Position numbers and translations under genes: made by a program. From positions 25,563 to 89,562 of the forward strand of contig NZ_FOXX01000003.1 in NCBI RefSeq assembly GCF_900115845.1: DNA of 64,000 nt, written 5' to 3'. The notes beneath the pieces were generated by a model that saw only the letters and a list, made by a program, of their open reading frames with translations, did no database searches and was not told where the DNA came from. Within the stretch, counting starts at the first letter, position 1. Every line of letters begins with the position of its first letter. Below are positions 59,151-64,000 of this stretch, one piece after another. This stretch comes from Priestia endophytica DSM 13796 (GTDB lineage Bacteria > Bacillota > Bacilli > Bacillales > Bacillaceae_H).

Positions 59151-61694
59151 TTATTTTTTCTTATTCTGATTGGGTTTCATCTGACGATGTAAGGCTTCCC
59201 CCGTATTACGTCCAATTTGATACGTACGTTTGGTTTGTTGAACTGTCTTCGCCCCATTCCAAGCAGAAGAAGCCTTATCTCGAATGACCTGCCCAATATG
59301 ACGCGTTTCTGTCCGTTGTTGGTTCGGCATCGGCATGTCTTGTGTTCTTGATGGAATCACTTCTTGTGGAGAAGTGTTCTGTACAGGAGTCGAAGAAGAA
59401 ACAGGAACCGTATACGATTCTTGCGTTGCTGCCACTTGAGATTCAGCCTGACGGATATCTTCCCGTAATGGAACCGAACCAGATGTATGGGTAACGCTTG
59501 GTATGGTAGATGGAGCCTCTGATGGTTCGGTATAGGAACTTGCATTCCCTATAGATGACATTTCCTGATGAAGCGTCGTTCCACTTTGTACCGGTGGAGG
59601 CGTATCAATGGTTTGAGACCCGTGACTTTGAGGAGATGAAATCTCCTGTGCTCCTCCCGATGTATTCATTTCTTGCTGAAGACTGCTACTTCCCTGAATG
59701 GATGGGGTCTCTACTGTTCTTGATTCACTATTTAAAGAAGACGGAGATCCTTGGACTTCTCCTGATGTGTTCATTTCTTGTTGAAGACTGCTACCTCTTT
59801 GAATCGACGGTGTATCAATGTTCTGGGATCCACCATTTGAAGGAGATGGAGAACCTTGAGTTCCTCCTGACGCTTTTATTTCATTCTGAAGGCTGTTACC
59901 TCCTTGAACTGACGATGTATCTATCGTTCTCGATCCACCATTTGAAGGAGATGGAGAACCTTGAGAAGAAGAGAAACCTCCTTTCCCTTCTACAGCTTTC
60001 ATTTCATCCCGAAGCGTGGTTTGGCCTTGACTCGATCCTTGTTGCGTTCCCGATGGACTTCCCAGTGAAGCATTTGTTTCGCTTTCTGAAGCCTTCATTT
60101 CATCCTGTAAGCTTGTTGTTCCTGGTCCCTCACTTCCTACGGTAGAGGATGGATCTTTTTCCCCTTGAAGGCTAGAAGAAAGATCCTGTCCTTGAGCGCT
60201 TCCTTCTTGGGACTGTGCTGCTTTCATTTCTTCTTGAAGAGAAGTCCCTTGATTCATCCCGTTTGCTTGTGCTTGATGTTGCCCCATCTTTCCATTTTCC
60301 TGTTCCTGCCCCGGCATATGAGAAGTGAGATCAGAACCTTTCCCTTGTTGTCTTTCCTGCTGCCCTTTACCTTGCCCTTGGCCCATCGCTTTCTTCATTT
60401 GTTCGGGTAGAGTATCTTGTTTACCTTGCCCTTGACCAGATCCTTTGGCTAAACCGGCAGCCATGCCAGCCACACCTCCACCTGCCATTGAAAGACCACC
60501 AACACCCGACTTTCCGAGTTTCCCTAATGCAGCGCTTCCTTTTCCAAGAGCGCCTAAGGCACTTTCTGCACCTTTAGCTAAAGCCATACCGCCTGCTACA
60601 GCAGCCCAACCACTCTTCAAGCCGGCATCGATTCCAAAGATACGTTCACACATCACCGGTCCATCAACTACGGCAATACTAATTGCAATTAATGCAATGA
60701 GATAGGCGATTCCATCTAGTTTATCGCTAATGAATTGTGTTCCCATGAGATACACTTTCATCGAAATAAAAATCATGATAATAATCAAAAAGGTGTTCAT
60801 AATACTCTTTAAAACCTGTTTAAGCTTCTGACCATCGGCCACGTCTGCCGGAGCTAACAATTGCGCTAGAATCGAATTAAAGGCCAATTCATAACATAAC
60901 TTAGCTAATTTAATTGTGATAAACAGTAACGTCATTCCGGTAACAAAGAGCGTAATAGCAATTGTCCAGAAATCCCAATGCCATCGGTAGTACTGTTCTG
61001 GAAAAAAGTCAAACCACCCATTGTCTAACTTCGCCAATCCTTCTTTCCCTTCCCCATTCAAGGCTAGTTTCTTTTGTAAAATATCTTTTCCATCATTACT
61101 TAATTCTTTATCCTTGTTAATTTTAAATTTATCATCAATTTTCTCTGTAATATCAATCATCTTGATATTTTTTTGAGGTACTTTATTTGGTTTCTTTAAA
61201 TCAGTCGTTTTCCATCCATTCACATCAATTTGTGCAATATCGGTAATACCATCTTTAATAATCTTCTCACTAGTGGTGCCTTCTTCATTTAAATCTACGG
61301 CATCAACTGCCTCATCCGTGAACTTATCAGCTTTTAACATGCCCACATTGAGAAGAACAATGACCCCAATGGAAATAAATAGATTAAACATAATCTGTTC
61401 TCGGTTAAGCTTCTTATTCATAATTAGCAAATATCCAATGTACAGGATGGAAAAAGCTAATAACACATAAAGAAAAGGTTGGATATCCTTAATAAACCCT
61501 TGCACATCAGGGGAGTTAAAAAAGGTCTTAATCCCTAAAATGCTATCTGTAATGCCTTCTAACCCATCGACTAACCAAGCTAAAGCTTGAATGAGAAACC
61601 ATCCCAACCACCTCAAGCAGTAGGATAAAATATTTCCTACTTCTAAATAATCAGAAAAGGTTTGAAGCTTCTCTACAATTTCTTCATCCTTCAT
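59151..61694 (-). CDS. VirB6/TrbL-like channel protein with repetitive C-terminal tail
   Basis: 847 aa. Residues 1-420 contain about eight transmembrane helices (for example FLYVLLAFSILYIGYLLIMN and WTIAITLFVTGMTLLFITIK) and an extracytoplasmic loop (about 130-220). Residues 420-800 form a Gln/Gly/Ser-rich tail with imperfect 36-40-residue repeats around SLQxEMxxSGGxQGSPSPSN and SQxIDTxSxQ. VirB6-like proteins are the inner-membrane core of the channel; the repeat tail is presumably cytoplasmic. Start preceded by GGGAGATGAGCACCGG. Confidence 0.85.
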   Translation of the reverse strand: MKDEEIVEKLQTFSDYLEVGNILSYCLRWLGWFLIQALAWLVDGLEGITDSILGIKTFFNSPDVQGFIKDIQPFLYVLLAFSILYIGYLLIMNKKLNREQIMFNLFISIGVIVLLNVGMLKADKFTDEAVDAVDLNEEGTTSEKIIKDGITDIAQIDVNGWKTTDLKKPNKVPQKNIKMIDITEKIDDKFKINKDKELSNDGKDILQKKLALNGEGKEGLAKLDNGWFDFFPEQYYRWHWDFWTIAITLFVTGMTLLFITIKLAKLCYELAFNSILAQLLAPADVADGQKLKQVLKSIMNTFLIIIMIFISMKVYLMGTQFISDKLDGIAYLIALIAISIAVVDGPVMCERIFGIDAGLKSGWAAVAGGMALAKGAESALGALGKGSAALGKLGKSGVGGLSMAGGGVAGMAAGLAKGSGQGQGKQDTLPEQMKKAMGQGQGKGQQERQQGKGSDLTSHMPGQEQENGKMGQHQAQANGMNQGTSLQEEMKAAQSQEGSAQGQDLSSSLQGEKDPSSTVGSEGPGTTSLQDEMKASESETNASLGSPSGTQQGSSQGQTTLRDEMKAVEGKGGFSSSQGSPSPSNGGSRTIDTSSVQGGNSLQNEIKASGGTQGSPSPSNGGSQNIDTPSIQRGSSLQQEMNTSGEVQGSPSSLNSESRTVETPSIQGSSSLQQEMNTSGGAQEISSPQSHGSQTIDTPPPVQSGTTLHQEMSSIGNASSYTEPSEAPSTIPSVTHTSGSVPLREDIRQAESQVAATQESYTVPVSSSTPVQNTSPQEVIPSRTQDMPMPNQQRTETRHIGQVIRDKASSAWNGAKTVQQTKRTYQIGRNTGEALHRQMKPNQNKKK

Positions 61695-61732
61695 CCGGTG
61701 CTCATCTCCCTTTTAACGTTTCGTTCACTGGA

Positions 61733-61942
61733 TTAGCCTTCAAACAACTCTTCAACGGTAAGAGAAAGACGTTCTGCCAGGGCATCCACTCGGATCACCA
61801 TCGGTGCTTCGCCCTCTTCTTCGTTCCCCTTTTGAAGAAAAAGGATCCCATCTAATAACCCAATTGAAACCCGATGTCCTTCTGCCACAATCGGTGTATA
61901 CTCCGTAATAATACGTTCTATTTCCTTTGTAATAGTATTCAT
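61733..61942 (-). CDS. Small conserved protein, 69 aa
   Basis: Begins NTITKEIERIITEYTPIVAE and contains LDGILFLQKGNEEEGEAPMV; acidic, with a C-terminal helix-turn-helix-like LAERLSLTVEELFEG. GGAGGAG 7 nt upstream. It lies between the coupling protein and VirB6-like gene, within the operon. Function unknown; might be a small accessory factor of coupling-protein function. Confidence 0.55.
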   Translation of the reverse strand: MNTITKEIERIITEYTPIVAEGHRVSIGLLDGILFLQKGNEEEGEAPMVIRVDALAERLSLTVEELFEG

Positions 61943-61957
61943 ATGTTTCTCCTCCTT

Positions 61958-63910
61958 TTAAGATTGGACCGGTTGAGGTTCCTCATTTTCTAACACTTCA
62001 CTAATACGTCGAATATGCTTAGTAATCGCATCATAGAGATACGAATCCATTTGATCGTTCGCTCCAAGTTCATGTAAGATACCCAAGAAGTCCTCCATTA
62101 CTTCATGTTCTAGGTCTTCCATCGTTTGAGGTAAATCCGATAACAACTTATCCTGAATCAATTTCAATACATTTGGATCGGACCCAAAAAACTCGTTGAT
62201 CGTCATCGACTTCCAATCCTTAGGAGAGGAAGCAAATGGAGCATCCGACGCTTGAGATGTTTCTTCCTCTTTCTCCTGAGAAGAGGTTGGTTGCGGTGAA
62301 GCAACTTTCTCTTGATCAGACACGTAAGGATTTTCTCCAAATAAATACGAAAAGTCTACAATTAGTTTCTTTGGATCCACCTTTTCATGCAGCGAAACAA
62401 TATCTAGATCTAAAATGGATTGGTCCGTATTAAATTCGTCTCCAAGATACTCCCATCGATATTTCATGGTTGTTTTTCCCGTATTAAAAATTGGATAGGC
62501 TTTCACACGATTACGCTCCTGATCTTGTCGCTTAATGACTCGATACACCACATTTTCGCCTTCTTCTAAACTCATGAGCTCACTGGCTGTTAAAAGAGGT
62601 TTTGTATCTACACTTTCCGTCTTACTCTTATCCAAAGACAATCCTTTTCCACTTCGAGAAGTAGAATGAATGGTTTCATTCCCTAACTTTTTGGAAATCA
62701 TTTCAGCCGTCTGATTGTCACTGGTTAAAATATAAATGGTGTTTCCGCAGTTTCCACTAATAGTATCCGCATTGTCTCCATATTTATTTTTCAGCTGAGA
62801 ATACGCTTGAATGACTAAGTTAAAACGTATATTTCGTCCCAGGCAAACCGTCACCATGTTACTCATATCTTCAATTGCCGGCATATTTCCAAATTCATCC
62901 AAAATATACACTACTTCCCTATGACATTTCCCACTTCGAGCTAGGGAGGCATTTTTGGCTAGAACTGAATACATTTGACGTACAAAAATAGAGGCAATGA
63001 CGTGATTACTAGAGTCATAGTCCGGTGTAATCATGAAAATCGCAATCGGCTTATTGAAATAAATAATGTCTTGAATTTCCATACCTTTTGAGGCTTCCTT
63101 GACCTCTAATGTTGTTTCCCCGGTATCCTCATCTATCTTTTGAATCGTCACTTTACATTTTTTCTTCCCTTCCCTTTCTTGAATGTAAATCCCCTTGTTT
63201 ACTCCTAACGTTTGTTGAAAATTCAATTCAAAGCGCCCTTCTCCATCCGTTTTAACGCTTTCCGTTGTCTTATCAGGAAATAGAATTTCTACTCGCTTCC
63301 TAGGAGTCGCTTTTCCTCTTATGGTTTTTCCAAATCCCACACGCTTAAGATCCACACTATTTCGAGACGTCATCTTCGCAATTTCATCGAATGTGAAAAT
63401 TGAAAGTCGATCCATGGTTTGAGTAAAGATGCCACCTCGCGTCGTTCCTTTTGAGAAGTTTGAGGTCGCATATTGCATTTTCGCCACACTATCAGAAGGT
63501 AAATCCTGAAAATATTTATCTAGCGCATTTTGTGTTTCCTCTGAATCTCCATCGATTTCAATCTCTCTAGATCCTAACTCCGACAGCATATTCGCTACAG
63601 CATACATCGTAATTTTTTCTTCTTTTTCTTCCTTAATACATTTGTCTGTAATGGCTAAAATCATCGCATTACATAAGCTCATGGCACAGTTTTGCCAAAA
63701 AGGATCCTTGGAGTTGGGATTGTAATAGAGTGTGTATGAAAGCGTGTTACATAACGACTGAGCCGTTGAATAATCTTCTTGTTTATAGGCCTCAATAATG
63801 AGTTGTAAAGGATTATAACTCATAGACTCTAAGGGATTTAAAAGATTTAGCACTTCGATATGATAGCCTCTTTTTTCAAGTGTTTCTTTTGACGCAGCAA
63901 TCAGCTGTGC
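61958..63910 (-). CDS. VirD4/TraG-type coupling protein, exon 2 (C-terminal part)
   Basis: The visible ORF starts at ATG 63853, but the frame continues upstream to about 63910, reading AQLIAASKETLEKRGYHIEV then LNLLNPLESMSYNPL, the conserved T4CP segment following Walker A. That upstream part, including the transmembrane helices and Walker A, must be in an exon beyond the window because a group II intron lies in between (63911 onward). Walker B is VVYILDEFGNMPAIEDM; later ISGNCGNTIYILTSDNQTAEM is typical. The C-terminal tail (about 540-650) is acidic. It links the relaxosome to the secretion channel. Confidence 0.85.
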   Translation of the reverse strand, partial: AQLIAASKETLEKRGYHIEVLNLLNPLESMSYNPLQLIIEAYKQEDYSTAQSLCNTLSYTLYYNPNSKDPFWQNCAMSLCNAMILAITDKCIKEEKEEKITMYAVANMLSELGSREIEIDGDSEETQNALDKYFQDLPSDSVAKMQYATSNFSKGTTRGGIFTQTMDRLSIFTFDEIAKMTSRNSVDLKRVGFGKTIRGKATPRKRVEILFPDKTTESVKTDGEGRFELNFQQTLGVNKGIYIQEREGKKKCKVTIQKIDEDTGETTLEVKEASKGMEIQDIIYFNKPIAIFMITPDYDSSNHVIASIFVRQMYSVLAKNASLARSGKCHREVVYILDEFGNMPAIEDMSNMVTVCLGRNIRFNLVIQAYSQLKNKYGDNADTISGNCGNTIYILTSDNQTAEMISKKLGNETIHSTSRSGKGLSLDKSKTESVDTKPLLTASELMSLEEGENVVYRVIKRQDQERNRVKAYPIFNTGKTTMKYRWEYLGDEFNTDQSILDLDIVSLHEKVDPKKLIVDFSYLFGENPYVSDQEKVASPQPTSSQEKEEETSQASDAPFASSPKDWKSMTINEFFGSDPNVLKLIQDKLLSDLPQTMEDLEHEVMEDFLGILHELGANDQMDSYLYDAITKHIRRISEVLENEEPQPVQS

Positions 63911-64000
63911 GTGATAGGTAAGGATTTGATATTATCTCCACCTTTTCCCCCACCTAACACCGTACGTGACAGTTTCCCGTCATACGGCGTCCCATCATCT
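63911..64000 (-). mobile_element. Group II intron, 3' end (domains V and VI)
   Basis: On the minus strand, domain V (63990-63957, 34 nt) folds perfectly: ACGCCGTA pairs with TACGGTGT, then TGACGG with CTGTCA, a GAAA loop, and a 2-nt bulge CG. Domain VI and a likely branch A follow to TATCAC near 63911. The rest of the intron and any reverse transcriptase are outside the window. Confidence 0.9.

Noticed and set aside
59555..60705. Several plus-strand frames opposite the VirB6-like tail
   Set aside because: They arise from the repetitive Gln/Gly/Ser codons of the minus-strand gene, have no ribosome sites and mirror its repeat period.

Overview
The window is low-GC DNA with Bacillus-type genes, strong GGAGG ribosome binding sites and many T-tailed hairpin terminators. 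It looks like part of a large conjugative plasmid, or integrated conjugative element, of a Bacillaceae host; Priestia (Bacillus) megaterium or a relative is my best guess, inferred from gene content and not from any database match. No rRNA, tRNA, CRISPR array or replication-initiation gene was seen.

Layout. (1) 1-8500: a catabolic island read outward from one control region at 5045-5296. To the left is an acetoin-dehydrogenase-type E1a-E1b-E2-E3 operon ending in a SorC-family regulator. To the right is a glucitol-family PTS operon (gutM, EIIC, EIIBC, EIIA), then an HPr-like gene broken by one TGA codon and a zinc-ribbon protein. Both promoters carry the same 24-bp element just downstream of the -10 box. 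(2) 8723-10156: an IS3-family (IS150-type) insertion sequence. (3) 10.2-28.8 kb: a mosaic accessory region with a hydrolase/TetR pair, an SOS-controlled Y-family polymerase (uvrX type) with YolD, small membrane and coiled-coil proteins, an EamA exporter, an oxidoreductase/HxlR pair inside a decayed inverted duplication, a MarR-controlled flavin monooxygenase-nitroreductase-MFS cluster, a flavin reductase/ArsR pair and a SunI-like protein. Two direct 66-bp resolvase-site-like repeats lie 11.2 kb apart, the second beside a dead serine resolvase.

(4) 28.9-39.7 kb: a defence island. It holds a SIR2-domain protein, a three-gene operon (UvrD helicase fused to an Fe-S RecB-type nuclease, DNA methyltransferase, type III-like helicase-nuclease) and a type IV-like Mrr nuclease with an N-terminal modified-base-reader-like domain. 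The three-gene operon is the best candidate here for an undescribed system. (5) 39.7-47.2 kb: small and secreted proteins, including a tandem pair of nearly identical 51-residue two-helix membrane peptides, an AbrB-type regulator, an L,D-transpeptidase and a LipA-type lipase.

(6) 47.2-64 kb: the conjugation module, all on the minus strand. It contains a coupling protein (VirD4) split by a group II intron whose domains V/VI are at the right edge, a VirB6-like protein with a repeat-rich tail, VirB3-, VirB4-, VirB1- and VirB8-like proteins, an oriT-like region with phased repeats, a ribbon-helix-helix accessory protein, a MobP-type relaxase, an ArdC-like antirestriction/metallopeptidase protein, a Toprim primase and an Mrr-type nuclease whose zinc ribbon is cut off by an amber codon.

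The modules suggest a self-transmissible element that carries metabolic cargo, nucleophile and xenobiotic handling genes, SOS mutagenesis and several layers of anti-phage defence.
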